Source of the DNA: a virus
Strand: one strand, 5' to 3'
IMG/VR virus record: IMGVR_UViG_3300049491_000716
Coordinates: 16,305-80,304 of that record
DNA: 64,000 bases
Made by a program: the position numbers and the translations under genes. Numbering within the stretch: position 1 is the stretch's first letter; the number at the start of each line of letters is the position of its first letter. The notes under the pieces are model-generated. The model was not told the DNA's origin. It saw nothing but the letters and a program-made list of their open reading frames with translations, and ran no database searches. Shown piece after piece: positions 52,342 through 60,423 of the stretch.

Positions 52342-52917
52342 CTATGCCCAGCCGCCGGGGAAATACGAGTTGCAGGATCCGCTGCCGGATCCACCGCCAC
52401 CGCCACCACCGCCGGCGCCGGCGCGACCGCGGGGACCGGCGGGACCGCGAAGGTCAACCCACTCGCCCCATTCGCCGCCCGGCAGTTCGAAGCGCAACTT
52501 CGTGCCGTCCCATTCGTGCAGCGGGATGGCGCCGGTGTCGCCCTTAATGCCGTCGGGCCCCATGAAGCCGCGCTCGCCGCGCGGGCCACGTTTGCCTTCG
52601 ATGCCATCGGCGCCGTTGCGGCCATTGATGCCAGCGTCGCCCCTCTCGCCGCGGGCGCCGCGCAGGAAGGCAAGCCATTCCGCCTCGGTGCCTTCAAATC
52701 CAGCGGTCTGCGCAATCTCAAAGGCAGACTTTCCGTTCAGGCCGTCAATGCCGCGGTCGCCGCGGATGCCGGCGCCATCCTTGCCGTTGATGCCGTCGAG
52801 GCCATCTCTGCCGTCAACGCCATCGCGGCCATCTCTGCCATCTCGACCGGGACGAGCTTTAGCGATGATCTCTTCGATCAGCGCCGCCGTTTCAGGCGCC
52901 AGAGCACTCACGGGCAA
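52342..52917 (-). CDS. Collagen-like protein, 191 aa
   Basis: After a helix (residues 5-22) it has a GRDGRDGRDGVDGRDGLDG collagen block, a conserved helical insert (SAFEIAQTAGFEGTEAEWLAFLRG), and more triplets (GARGERGDAGINGRNG). It ends with a poly-Gly/Ser section and a Cys. The helix insert also occurs in the large collagen-like fibre (SAYELAVANGFVGTEPEWLDSL), so they are paralogues. Its start lies inside the end of the portal gene. Likely a virion fibre or decoration. Confidence 0.8.
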   Translation of the reverse strand: MPVSALAPETAALIEEIIAKARPGRDGRDGRDGVDGRDGLDGINGKDGAGIRGDRGIDGLNGKSAFEIAQTAGFEGTEAEWLAFLRGARGERGDAGINGRNGADGIEGKRGPRGERGFMGPDGIKGDTGAIPLHEWDGTKLRFELPGGEWGEWVDLRGPAGPRGRAGAGGGGGGGGSGSGSCNSYFPGGWA

Positions 52918-54331
52918 ATCGCGCGATCAGGTCAACAGCCAAGTCGCGCACCTCATCGCTGACTTCGTCATCAGCGCTGGCTTCAATTGACTTGACCGGG
53001 GCCGGAGTTGGCTCGGCCGGCAGCGCGGCGGGGGCCGGAGACGGAGGCGGCACACTGCCAGGGATCGGCTGCTTGGCCAGCGCGGCGATCGGGAATTTCT
53101 GCTGCTGCATGTACGGCGTCTTGCCGCCTTCGACGGGCGGCAGATTAACGCTGCGGCGGGCTTCGTCGGGAGCCAAGTAGCCGGCGTCCAATTCGATCTG
53201 GTTCTTCTGTGCAATCTGGAGTGGATCCATGCGCAGCAGGCCGTCCAGGTCCAACTCGATGCCGAGTGTCTGGGGGCCGCCAGTGAGTCCGAGGCCTTCG
53301 TCCAGCAGCAACTCGATGTTCTCGATCAGGACTTGCAGCGTTTGGCTGTAGTAGTCCTGGTTCATCTGCGCCATATTGGCGTACTTGATGCCGGAGTCGC
53401 TGGCGATCTTGTGCAGCGGCACATGGAAGCAACGCGCGACGTCCTCGACGGTCCAGCGCAGTTGCTCGATGAGTTGCGCCTGTTGGGCGGGGATTGTCAT
53501 CGGCTCGTACTTCAGGCCGTCGCCGGTCACCAACAGGCGGCCAAGATTGCCGCCGCTGAAGTTGCTCTCAAAATGGGCCTTGAGACGCGCTGACGTTTCA
53601 TCGCTGATCGTTCCGGCGGCCGTGAGGTGCCCGCTGGGTCGGCTCATGTTGTCGAAAAACTTGGCCGAGTTGGTCTGGATACGGCCACCCTGCGTAGCCG
53701 AGATCGCGCAGGCATAGATCGGGCCGACACCGATCAGCGGATGGAAAAAGCAGATGGCGCGGTCGTGGATGACCTCGCTTGCCGGGACCGTGATGCTGTT
53801 TTGCGTGCCAGTCAGGCGGTTCATACCGCACTCGTAGAACACGCTGCCGTCGTCTGCCACCAGCGCCTTCACGAGACGCGGGTCCAAGATGAACATCTGG
53901 ACCACGATGCCACGGTTGTCGCGAACCTTCAGCACGTAGGTATTGCCGTACAGCAGTTTCGACTGAACCCACTGGTTGATGAACTGGATGCGCGTCTGGT
54001 ACTGATTCGGCTTGCGCAGCACCGGGCTGAATGCGGCGTTCGTGGTTTCCTGCCAAACGCCTTCCGAGAAAGCGACGAGCTTCAACCGCAGTTTGGAGAT
54101 GTCGTCGGCGATGAGCGTGACGCAGGCGTAGACGGCACTGAAGGCGAGCAGGCTGTGCTGCGGGTCGGCGATGACGTTGGACTGCCAGGCGCCGGCATAG
54201 GATTCACGGATCGGGCCAAGCCACGAACTGCCGTTGACGGCGTAGGCCGGCACGTTGGTCACCGGCACCGAGGCCTTCTGCAGCGCTCCGATCGCGCTGG
54301 AAACAGTTGACAGCAGACTGAACTTAGCCAC
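52892..54331 (-). CDS. Portal protein (HK97 family)
   Basis: A 479-residue protein. The HK97 portal signature is seen in LLAFSAVYACVTLIADDISKLRLKL, the GNTYVLKVRDNRG stretch, LIGVGPI, and the FHVPLHKIASD...YANMAQMNQDYY region. The C-terminal 70 residues are Pro/Ala-rich. It forms the 12-subunit ring for DNA passage. Here it follows the capsid gene; in most HK97-like phages the portal precedes protease and capsid. Confidence 0.92.
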   Translation of the reverse strand: MAKFSLLSTVSSAIGALQKASVPVTNVPAYAVNGSSWLGPIRESYAGAWQSNVIADPQHSLLAFSAVYACVTLIADDISKLRLKLVAFSEGVWQETTNAAFSPVLRKPNQYQTRIQFINQWVQSKLLYGNTYVLKVRDNRGIVVQMFILDPRLVKALVADDGSVFYECGMNRLTGTQNSITVPASEVIHDRAICFFHPLIGVGPIYACAISATQGGRIQTNSAKFFDNMSRPSGHLTAAGTISDETSARLKAHFESNFSGGNLGRLLVTGDGLKYEPMTIPAQQAQLIEQLRWTVEDVARCFHVPLHKIASDSGIKYANMAQMNQDYYSQTLQVLIENIELLLDEGLGLTGGPQTLGIELDLDGLLRMDPLQIAQKNQIELDAGYLAPDEARRSVNLPPVEGGKTPYMQQQKFPIAALAKQPIPGSVPPPSPAPAALPAEPTPAPVKSIEASADDEVSDEVRDLAVDLIARFARECSGA

Positions 54332-54545
54332 GTGTCATTCCCCGCCAAAGAGTGATGCCGAAGATCAGCGGCAACGGCGCCGCCGAGATGAGCGACCAGC
54401 CAAGGCCGAAGACGATGTAGATGCCAGCAGACAGTGAGGCGGCTCCGGCGAGCACGCAGATCAGGGCGGTCGCAAAAACGACGGTTTGACCATCGTTCGC
54501 GGCGGCCGGCTGCGGGCCCAGCATCACGGTTTGCGTTTCGTTCAC
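54324..54545 (-). CDS. Small membrane protein, 73 aa
   Basis: Two hydrophobic segments (residues 24-46 and 49-66) predict two transmembrane helices. GTG start overlaps the preceding stop (GTGA), and its end overlaps the portal start by eight bases. A membrane protein between capsid and portal genes is unusual. Function unknown. Confidence 0.6.
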   Translation of the reverse strand: MNETQTVMLGPQPAAANDGQTVVFATALICVLAGAASLSAGIYIVFGLGWSLISAAPLPLIFGITLWRGMTRG

Positions 54546-54778
54546 GGCTGCGCGGTCAGGTCGCGGCGGGTGTACGTGCGCTTGGCGCGCTGCGGTTCGA
54601 CGGCTCCGATGTCGGGCGTCAATTCGCGGACTTGGTAGAAATCGGCGCGGCGCGCAAAGCCGATGGCGCGCAACTCGTCGGCGTCACGTTCGCAGTCGGT
54701 TTCGAACGGGTCGCCGTTCTTCAACCATACGCCGTTGTAGCAATGGCTGCCGGTGGCAATCATCTTGACTTTGGTCAT
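54542..54778 (-). CDS. Hypothetical protein, 78 aa
   Basis: Starts MTKVKMIATGSHCYNGVWLKNGD and contains a DADELRAIGFARR helix; the C-terminus KRTYTRRDL resembles the end of the 35627-36430 methyltransferase. Similar short proteins beside capsid genes in other phages have no known role. It overlaps both neighbours by four bases. Confidence 0.6.
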   Translation of the reverse strand: MTKVKMIATGSHCYNGVWLKNGDPFETDCERDADELRAIGFARRADFYQVRELTPDIGAVEPQRAKRTYTRRDLTAQP

Positions 54779-55569
54779 GGGAGTGTTTCCTCAATTGGGG
54801 CAGAAGCGGCTGCCTTCCTGCGCGCCCATCCGATGCGTTTTGCTTCGGAGATGGCGGCGCTGCGTTTGGCCGCGGCGATTGGGTCTGCCCATGCGGCTTT
54901 GGTCGCAGCGGCCTTTTTCTCAGCCATGCCAGGGCGAGACCAGACTTCTTTCCAGTGAACGCTTGATGCAGCCTTTGCCTCATCGCAGGCATAGAAGGCA
55001 CGAAGTGCTTCAGACTTTTTGGCTTTGGTGGTTGGCCTGTTGGCAACCTCGCGTTTTTTCTGCAAGCCTTCTGGACTTGCGTGCGCTTGACGCAGAGCGG
55101 CTACGCGACGCTGGCGTACCTCAGGATCAGCCCAGGCCTTCACCGCCCTGTCTTTGGCCGACAGGGTTTGTTCTGGCGTCTGAATTTGGTCGTTCCCACC
55201 ACCGTCGCTTGCGTTTGTAAGATCGAAACCGAACGACTTCGCCGATGCGATGAAGAACCTCTCGGCGTCTTGCCATGCCATCTCTCGTGGCACACGAAAG
55301 AAAATCAGCAGTTGCGGAGCAAGCCCTGATGAAAGCAGGCTGCGCACCCACTGGCATTGATGGCGGTCGCTACGACCCGATGCAGCGATGCTGATGTGTT
55401 GCATCAACCGCTTCTTCGGCCTGTTCGATTTCCCGATGTACCGAACCTCATTTGTCTTTGGGCAGCACAAACAGTAGATGAATGAAGGATCTAGTTCAGC
55501 TACTGTTTGTGGGCTTGAAGATGCCCCGGATGCTTTGATCTTTTGGATCTTGCTTCCGGGGCCGCTCAC
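54775..55569 (-). CDS. GIY-YIG homing endonuclease
   Basis: A 264-residue protein with GTG start. The GIY-YIG module is FIYCLCCPKTNEVRYIGKS (residues 30-48) with catalytic Arg in RPKKRLMQH and Glu in DAERFFIAS. The C-terminal half is composed of repeated helical, Lys/Ala-rich units (KKSEALRAFY, KKAAATKAAWADP), similar to NUMOD-type DNA-binding repeats. It lies right after the capsid gene, so it likely homes to the capsid-portal interval. Confidence 0.88.
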   Translation of the reverse strand: MSGPGSKIQKIKASGASSSPQTVAELDPSFIYCLCCPKTNEVRYIGKSNRPKKRLMQHISIAASGRSDRHQCQWVRSLLSSGLAPQLLIFFRVPREMAWQDAERFFIASAKSFGFDLTNASDGGGNDQIQTPEQTLSAKDRAVKAWADPEVRQRRVAALRQAHASPEGLQKKREVANRPTTKAKKSEALRAFYACDEAKAASSVHWKEVWSRPGMAEKKAAATKAAWADPIAAAKRSAAISEAKRIGWARRKAAASAPIEETLP

Positions 55570-55587
55570 ACTTGCTACCTGCTCAGG

Positions 55588-57588
55588 TCAGATGTACGAC
55601 ACGCCGTCCAGGTAGACCACGCCCGTTGAGCGACGACGCTGCCAGTTCATCTCGCGCACGGCACGCAGACCGACCAAGTCGTTCTGGAACAGCGACACGA
55701 GCGACTGCGCGCCGGTGGACGGGTTCGTCAGCATCTGCACGCTGGCTTCCGTGGTGTAGTCCATTGTGATGCCGCCGTCGTCGGCGAAGTACACCTCGTC
55801 GGCCTTCACCAATGCGATGATCGAACCACCGGACACCGAGCCCGGCACCGAGTTCGACGTCACGACCGGCAGGCCAAACCAGGTGCCGCCGTCCATGGTG
55901 ATGTCCGGGAAGATCGCGATGTCTTGCGACGTGCGCTTCATGGACAGGTCCAGCGCGGTCGCCGGCTTCATCACCCACACGCAGCCGGCCATGTCCAGTT
56001 CGGCTGCGATGAACAGCTTCTTCAGGGCGGAGACGTCGGTGTAGATCGCGGCTACCGTACTGCCACTCGATGCGATCGACGCGGCACCGTTGGTGATCGA
56101 AGCCGGGCTGACGTTGGCCGAGGCCGCGATCGCCGGATCGATGAACTGTTGGTCGGCGAACTTGGTCATCGTCGACAGGATGTCGTCACGCACGACCATT
56201 TCGGCCTGCGGGTTCGACATGGTGGCCAGTTCGCGGGTCATCACGACCAGGCTGGCGGCCTTCGAGTGACCGAGAGTAACCGAAGTGAAGGCCATGGCGC
56301 TCGCCGCGATCGGCGTGCCTTCACCAACCCACGCGGAGCTGGTGCCCGACGACGTGCCGCCGATGCGGACGTTGAACGGGATGCGGCGCAGGCCGGGGAT
56401 GCGACCGATGATGGTCTTCGGGTACAGCAGGCCGTAGAACTCCGACGCCAAGTCGTTGTAGTAGACCAGTTGGCTCGCCCAGCCCGACGTGTTGCTGTCG
56501 CCGACGGCAACGGCAGCCTTCAGGTTGGTGTTGCCGACGTTGGCCATGGCGCCCATGACCGTGGCCAGACGGGGGTCGTCGGTCCAACGCTTGGCGATGT
56601 CGGCGGCTTGGCCGAGGTTGCCCTTGGCGGTGATCATGGCTTGAGCCAGTCGCGCAAAGCCGATGCCCTTGGGCAGGTTCGACTTGACGGCGATCACGGA
56701 GCCCGGCACGTTTACGGTGGTGCCGCGCGACGCCGGGGCGCCCTTTTCTTCGACAGCCGGCTTGGCCGACTTCGCCATCAGCGCTTCGTGCTCGGTGAGC
56801 ATGGTGATGTGCTCATCGATCTCGGCGTTCTCGGTGGTCAGCGACTTGCGCAGATCCTTGGCCTCGGCATCCAGCGTCTCGCCGGTTTCCAGGGACTTGT
56901 TGACCATTTCGGTCAGCTTGGCTTCGTTCTCGGCCTTCTTCGCCTTGAAGTCGGCAATGCGTTCAGCGATCGTCTTCATTTCGGTACCTTTCGGGTTTGC
57001 AGAAACAGGAAGCCCACGTTGGGCGGGCATGGCTTTGGTTCCCGAAACGCCGGGAGGGGGTGCACCGAGTCGCACCACAGAGCGCTGCGTGAGGCCTAGC
57101 GCGGCCCGTTGCTCTCTGTCAATGGACTTGATGGCTGTGATTCCGCAGTCGGCATTCGCCGGCACGGTGACAGTTGAAAGCTCGATCACCTCGGCCGCCA
57201 AATAGCGAACACCGTAGGTTCCTTCAATGCGCGCGGTTTCGAGTGCGTTGAAGCCAATGCTGAGACCTTGCACGAGCTTCGCCTTCAGCATTTGCCAAGC
57301 CATCGTGAGGCGGTCCTGCAGCGGGCCCGGCTCGTCAACGCTTGCAACCTCGCAGTCGACTTCCACGCCTTTGTCGGTGACTCGGGCTGCCACCACCCAC
57401 CCGATCGGATCGCGGGCGTTGTGCTGCCATAGCAGAGGAAACGGCAACTTCATCTTCAAACCCTTGGGCTCGACGATGTCGTCCATGCGGTCAACAGTTG
57501 GTGTCGAAGCGATGCCAGTGAAGGTTCGCTTCTTCCCGGGCGCGTCAACTAGCGCCTTGATCTCAAAGGTGGTGTAGGCGCGTTCCAT
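55588..57588 (-). CDS. Prohead protease-major capsid protein fusion (HK97 type)
   Basis: A 666-residue protein. Residues 1-155 are an HK97 U35-type protease with H56 (LLWQHNARD), S110 (VQGLSIGF) and E136. Residues 204-300 are a coiled delta/scaffold-like region. Residues 310-660 are the HK97 capsid fold (TTNLKA-like NTNLKAAVAVGDSN; WVGEGTPIAASAMAFTSVTLGHSKAASLVVMT in parts). An internal ATG at 56979 with GAAAGG upstream could give the capsid part (463 aa) alone, which would solve the copy-number need. The precursor must cut itself or be matured. Confidence 0.92.
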   Translation of the reverse strand: MERAYTTFEIKALVDAPGKKRTFTGIASTPTVDRMDDIVEPKGLKMKLPFPLLWQHNARDPIGWVVAARVTDKGVEVDCEVASVDEPGPLQDRLTMAWQMLKAKLVQGLSIGFNALETARIEGTYGVRYLAAEVIELSTVTVPANADCGITAIKSIDREQRAALGLTQRSVVRLGAPPPGVSGTKAMPAQRGLPVSANPKGTEMKTIAERIADFKAKKAENEAKLTEMVNKSLETGETLDAEAKDLRKSLTTENAEIDEHITMLTEHEALMAKSAKPAVEEKGAPASRGTTVNVPGSVIAVKSNLPKGIGFARLAQAMITAKGNLGQAADIAKRWTDDPRLATVMGAMANVGNTNLKAAVAVGDSNTSGWASQLVYYNDLASEFYGLLYPKTIIGRIPGLRRIPFNVRIGGTSSGTSSAWVGEGTPIAASAMAFTSVTLGHSKAASLVVMTRELATMSNPQAEMVVRDDILSTMTKFADQQFIDPAIAASANVSPASITNGAASIASSGSTVAAIYTDVSALKKLFIAAELDMAGCVWVMKPATALDLSMKRTSQDIAIFPDITMDGGTWFGLPVVTSNSVPGSVSGGSIIALVKADEVYFADDGGITMDYTTEASVQMLTNPSTGAQSLVSLFQNDLVGLRAVREMNWQRRRSTGVVYLDGVSYI

Positions 57589-57603
57589 GGCTTCTCCAAA
57601 TGC

Positions 57604-57635
57604 AAAAAGCCGCCGTGATTTCTCATGGCGGCTTT
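57604..57635 (-). terminator. Intrinsic terminator between homing-gene remnant and capsid operon
   Basis: On the minus strand: AAAGCCGCC, a 12-base loop, GGCGGCTTT and a T-run. The 9-bp stem is perfect. It lies 16 bases upstream of the protease-capsid start. It stops transcription coming from the terminase side, so capsid genes need their own promoter or antitermination. Confidence 0.8.
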
Positions 57636-57652
57636 AGTAGAGGTGGTTGCTG

Positions 57653-57992
57653 CTATTCGTCTGGGCTTGCGGCTTTTCGTTTGTACGGGCCGCGCTTGAC
57701 GCCAAGTTGTGCAGCGATTTGATTCGCGCGATGTTCTGCGCTCGCTTTTCGACCCCGAAGTGACTCAGCGATCTTTCGGCGGTGGTCTTGCGACTTTGGA
57801 CGCTTGACCCCAATGTTCCTGGCCAAGTTGGCGGCCTTCCATTCTTCAGTGTGCTGTGATCCAGCCGCGTGCTTGTTGCCGAAAAGATGAGCGACTTGTT
57901 CCGGCGACCTTTTTATGCCTCGAATCTTCTCGGCGCGCTTCTCTACGACTTCTGGCGAATACTTGCGCCCGATAGCCTTCTGGGAGATCTTT
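57653..57992 (-). pseudogene. C-terminal NUMOD3 half of a split GIY-YIG homing endonuclease
   Basis: Encodes NUMOD3-type units such as GRKYSPEVVEKRAEKIRG and RRKIAESLRGRK, with no nuclease domain. The frame continues to 58018 with only a GTG start inside the mobile element, so it is a fragment. At position 57985-57992 it meets the IS1595-family element; the missing N-terminal half lies at 60961-61305. Joining the two across one copy of AGATCTTT reads KSKISQKAIGRKY in frame. No product of its own is expected. Confidence 0.8.
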
Positions 57993-58017
57993 CGGAAGTA
58001 TGTAGTTGACAACCGCA
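57985..58017. repeat. Left target duplication and inverted repeat of the IS1595-family element
   Basis: AGATCTTT (57985-57992) is the left target duplication. The inverted repeat runs 57993-58017, beginning CGGAAGTATGTAGTTGA. It matches the reverse complement of 60936-60960 at 21 of 25 positions (mismatches at positions 8, 14, 18 and 21). Confidence 0.9.
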
Positions 58018-58057
58018 CTTCTGGGGCGGAAAATTGCTCTATCGAAGGGGCAATTCA

Positions 58058-58333
58058 ATGAAACAAAAGCCAGTTCAACGCCCGATGATTTGGGAAAAGA
58101 CGGACATCAACGTTGTTGAGTTGAACTTTGGCGGCGGTCCGCATCGTTCGCTTGAGGTGCGACTCCAGATTGCAGAAATTCACTCCACGCCTGGGCATAG
58201 GCGGCCGAACGTGGTGACTCAAACGCCTTGGTACGTCCTACCACTCGACGCAGCAGAGAGCCTTGCTCAACAGCTAGCCGAAGTTGTTCGGCAAGCGAAG
58301 GCAATGCAGGCCTCGGCCGGTCCTCAACAATAG
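58058..58333 (+). CDS. Passenger gene 1, hypothetical protein, 91 aa
   Basis: Starts MKQKPVQRPMIWEKTDINVV with GAAGGGG upstream. Beta-rich first half and a helical end (PLDAAESLAQQLAEVVRQA). The gene near the other end of the element (60424-60825) has a similar overall shape. Proteins of this kind are not characterised. It is the first gene inside the left inverted repeat. Confidence 0.6.
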   Translation: MKQKPVQRPMIWEKTDINVVELNFGGGPHRSLEVRLQIAEIHSTPGHRRPNVVTQTPWYVLPLDAAESLAQQLAEVVRQAKAMQASAGPQQ

Positions 58334-58374
58334 ACGTATCTGGACTTGGCTGGTAGCTCATTCGGAATCCAATC

Positions 58375-59292
58375 ATGTCAACAGCAACTCACACAGAACC
58401 TCAATTCAACGATGACGACGCGGCACGCGAGCACCTGGAAGCCATCCGCTGGCCCAATGGACCCGTCTGCCCGCATTGCGGTGGCACAGAGCGCAATAGT
58501 CGCCTGAATGGCGCCTCGCATCGCCCCGGCCTGCTGTTCTGTGGCGACTGCCGCGAACAGTTCACCGTGACTGTCGGCGCTGTGTTTGAGCGCTCGAAGG
58601 TGCCGCTTCACAAGTGGGTCTATGCGTCGCACCTGATGGCCGCCAGCAAGAAAGGCGTCAGTTCCAAGCAATTGGAGCGTGTGCTCGGCGTGACCTACAA
58701 AACAGCTTGGTTCATGTCGCACCGTCTGCGCGAAGCCATGAACATCGAACCCAGCGGCATGCTGGGCGGTGGCGGCGGCCCCGTGGAGGTCGATGAAACC
58801 TTCTGGGGCAACAAGGGCAAGCAGAAGCCCGGCGCGCGTTCCTACCACCACACCATGAAAGTTGTGTCGCTGGTCGAACGCGGCGGTGAGAAGCGTTCGT
58901 TCCATGTTCCGAACGTGAGCCCGACTACCTTGCGCCCGATCCTCAATGCGCAGATCGCCAAGAAGGCGCGCCTGATGACGGACGAGGCCGGTGTCTACAC
59001 CAAGATCGGCCGTGACTTCGACTCGCACGAAGTCGTGAACCACAGCGCGAAGGAATACTCGCGCGGCGACGTGACCACGAATAGCGCCGAATCCAGCTTC
59101 GCGCTTCTCAAGCGTGGCCTTGTCGGCACCTTCCACAGCGTGAGCGAGCAGCACTTGCAGCGCTACGCCACTGAGTTTGATTTCCGCTGGAATACCCGCC
59201 AGTCGCTCGGCTTCAACGACGCCGACCGTGCCGCGCTGGTGCTCAAGAACATCGGCGGCAAGCGCTTGACCTATCGGCGGATTGACGCATAG
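58375..59292 (+). CDS. IS1595-family (ISXO2-like) transposase
   Basis: A 305-residue DDE-type transposase. N-terminal zinc ribbon: VCPHCGGTER and CGDCREQF. Catalytic domain: EVDETFWGNK (first Asp), LMTDEAGVY (second Asp) and SAESSFALLKRG (Asn/Glu site), followed by YATEFDFRWNTR, all ISXO2-like. Length is normal for the family and the frame is intact, so the element may still move. It catalyses cut-and-paste or copy-paste movement with 8-bp target duplication. Confidence 0.95.
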   Translation: MSTATHTEPQFNDDDAAREHLEAIRWPNGPVCPHCGGTERNSRLNGASHRPGLLFCGDCREQFTVTVGAVFERSKVPLHKWVYASHLMAASKKGVSSKQLERVLGVTYKTAWFMSHRLREAMNIEPSGMLGGGGGPVEVDETFWGNKGKQKPGARSYHHTMKVVSLVERGGEKRSFHVPNVSPTTLRPILNAQIAKKARLMTDEAGVYTKIGRDFDSHEVVNHSAKEYSRGDVTTNSAESSFALLKRGLVGTFHSVSEQHLQRYATEFDFRWNTRQSLGFNDADRAALVLKNIGGKRLTYRRIDA

Positions 59293-59353
59293 GGCGTCTT
59301 CCAACAATCACACCGCCACGCCGCGAACCACGAAGCTAAAGAAGGTAGCGGCG

Positions 59354-59533
59354 ATGCGAGCCAAGACAACGAAGCAGGCGGCGACGTATTCACCAGTGGT
59401 CGGCGCTGAGCACTGTCCTGTGTGCTGGGTTCAGCACGATTTCATGAACCGACTCAGAACCGAGAAACATGCAAATGGCGATGCTGTCGCAGTCGTCGTC
59501 TGCGATGTGTGCGGACTGTATCTGCCACTTTGA
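59354..59533 (+). CDS. Passenger gene 2, small zinc-ribbon protein, 59 aa
   Basis: Starts MRAKTTKQAATYSPVVG with GAAGGT upstream. HCPVCWV and CDVCGLYLPL provide four cysteines of a zinc ribbon. Follows the transposase by 61 bases. Could bind DNA or RNA; no specific role known. Confidence 0.6.
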   Translation: MRAKTTKQAATYSPVVGAEHCPVCWVQHDFMNRLRTEKHANGDAVAVVVCDVCGLYLPL

Positions 59534-59540
59534 CCAAGCC

Positions 59541-60212
59541 ATGACCAAACAATCACGGGATGAGGTATTCAAGGCCGTTCAGACTGAACATGAAAATTTC
59601 AAGCTGGCGCTCGGAAACTTGATGCTGTCATGGGCTGATGCCGAATCAGCCCTCTACTGCGTACTCCGTCACTATGCTGGCGTCTCCGATGACGTCGCTC
59701 GCGCAGTCTTCTCTGGTACTCGCGCGAAGGGCATGATCGAGTTCATCAACAACATCGGCCACAACACCAACATGGATTCGGCGAGACGAAATGACCTAGC
59801 GATCGTCTTTTCTCATATGAGCGCGATCAACACGATGCGGGATCGCCTTGTTCACAACTCAAGCGCAGGTGAGATTCGGTTTGAAATGGACGATCCGGGG
59901 TCGCGGTAGTTGACCAACGAAGGCCGCGTAAGTCGTCGAGGAAACGCGTTCAGGTATTCGATAGGTTCCTCGCTCATTAACGACATGAGCACTGACCTCC
60001 TATCTATTTGCTGGCACCTTCTTGCCCACCGTGACAGTGTTCCATTTCAGCCGTGGGCTGGTGTGTCTGGTCGAGAGCGGCCATACGCATGGCTTTATAG
60101 ACCTCCACAACCAGCAAGTGCTTCGGGTAGGTCTGATAAAGCGCCTCGTAAACTGAAAGGCCAGCCTCTTCCATCTCGGAAGAAACCTGCGCGCGACAAG
60201 GATCAGACATGA
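59541..60212 (+). pseudogene. Passenger gene 3, HEPN-like protein with in-frame amber stop
   Basis: The frame from ATG 59541 runs to TAG at 59907 (122 residues) and continues open without frame change to 60212, with clearly protein-like sequence (NAFRYSIGSSLINDMSTDLLSICWHLLAH). So one gene of 223 codons plus the stop appears broken by a nonsense codon. Residues near 105 read MRDRLVHN, an R-x4-H motif with an acidic residue after Arg, the signature of HEPN RNase domains; the surrounding helices also fit. Coupled (ATGA) to passenger gene 4. Confidence 0.6.
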
Positions 60213-60355
60213 AGACACCTCAACAAAATGAGCCTTCCCCACTCACTGGGGACGAAATCCTTCGGCGCATGCTCAATACGCCGCCTAAGCCGCACGAACC
60301 GAAGTCAGCGGCTACTCCGGCGCCAGCAAGAAAGCGAGCTAAGAAGCCGACCTGA
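60209..60355 (+). CDS. Passenger gene 4, small protein coupled to the HEPN-like gene
   Basis: A 48-residue protein, MKTPQQNEPSPLTGDEILRR opening then MLNTPPKPH and a Lys/Arg-rich tail. Its ATG overlaps the end of the HEPN-like frame by four bases. Such gene pairs suggest toxin-antitoxin partners, but no antitoxin family is recognised. Alternatively it is part of a conserved pair of unknown function. Confidence 0.6.
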   Translation: MKTPQQNEPSPLTGDEILRRMLNTPPKPHEPKSAATPAPARKRAKKPT

Positions 60356-60423
60356 AATGGCGGGCGCCCGCTCCCGTGGTGCAATTGGCTTCTCACAAGC
60401 AATCACCCACGAAAGGGGCTCCC

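Noticed and set aside
52342-52917. Collagen triplet DNA as a possible CRISPR or simple repeat array
   Set aside because: The periodicity is codon-level (Gly-X-Y), with no conserved repeat-spacer pattern.
59907-59909. Genome-wide amber recoding suggested by the in-frame TAG
   Set aside because: Other core genes show no internal TAG codons and no suppressor tRNA was seen, so a single nonsense codon in a passenger gene is the simpler reading.
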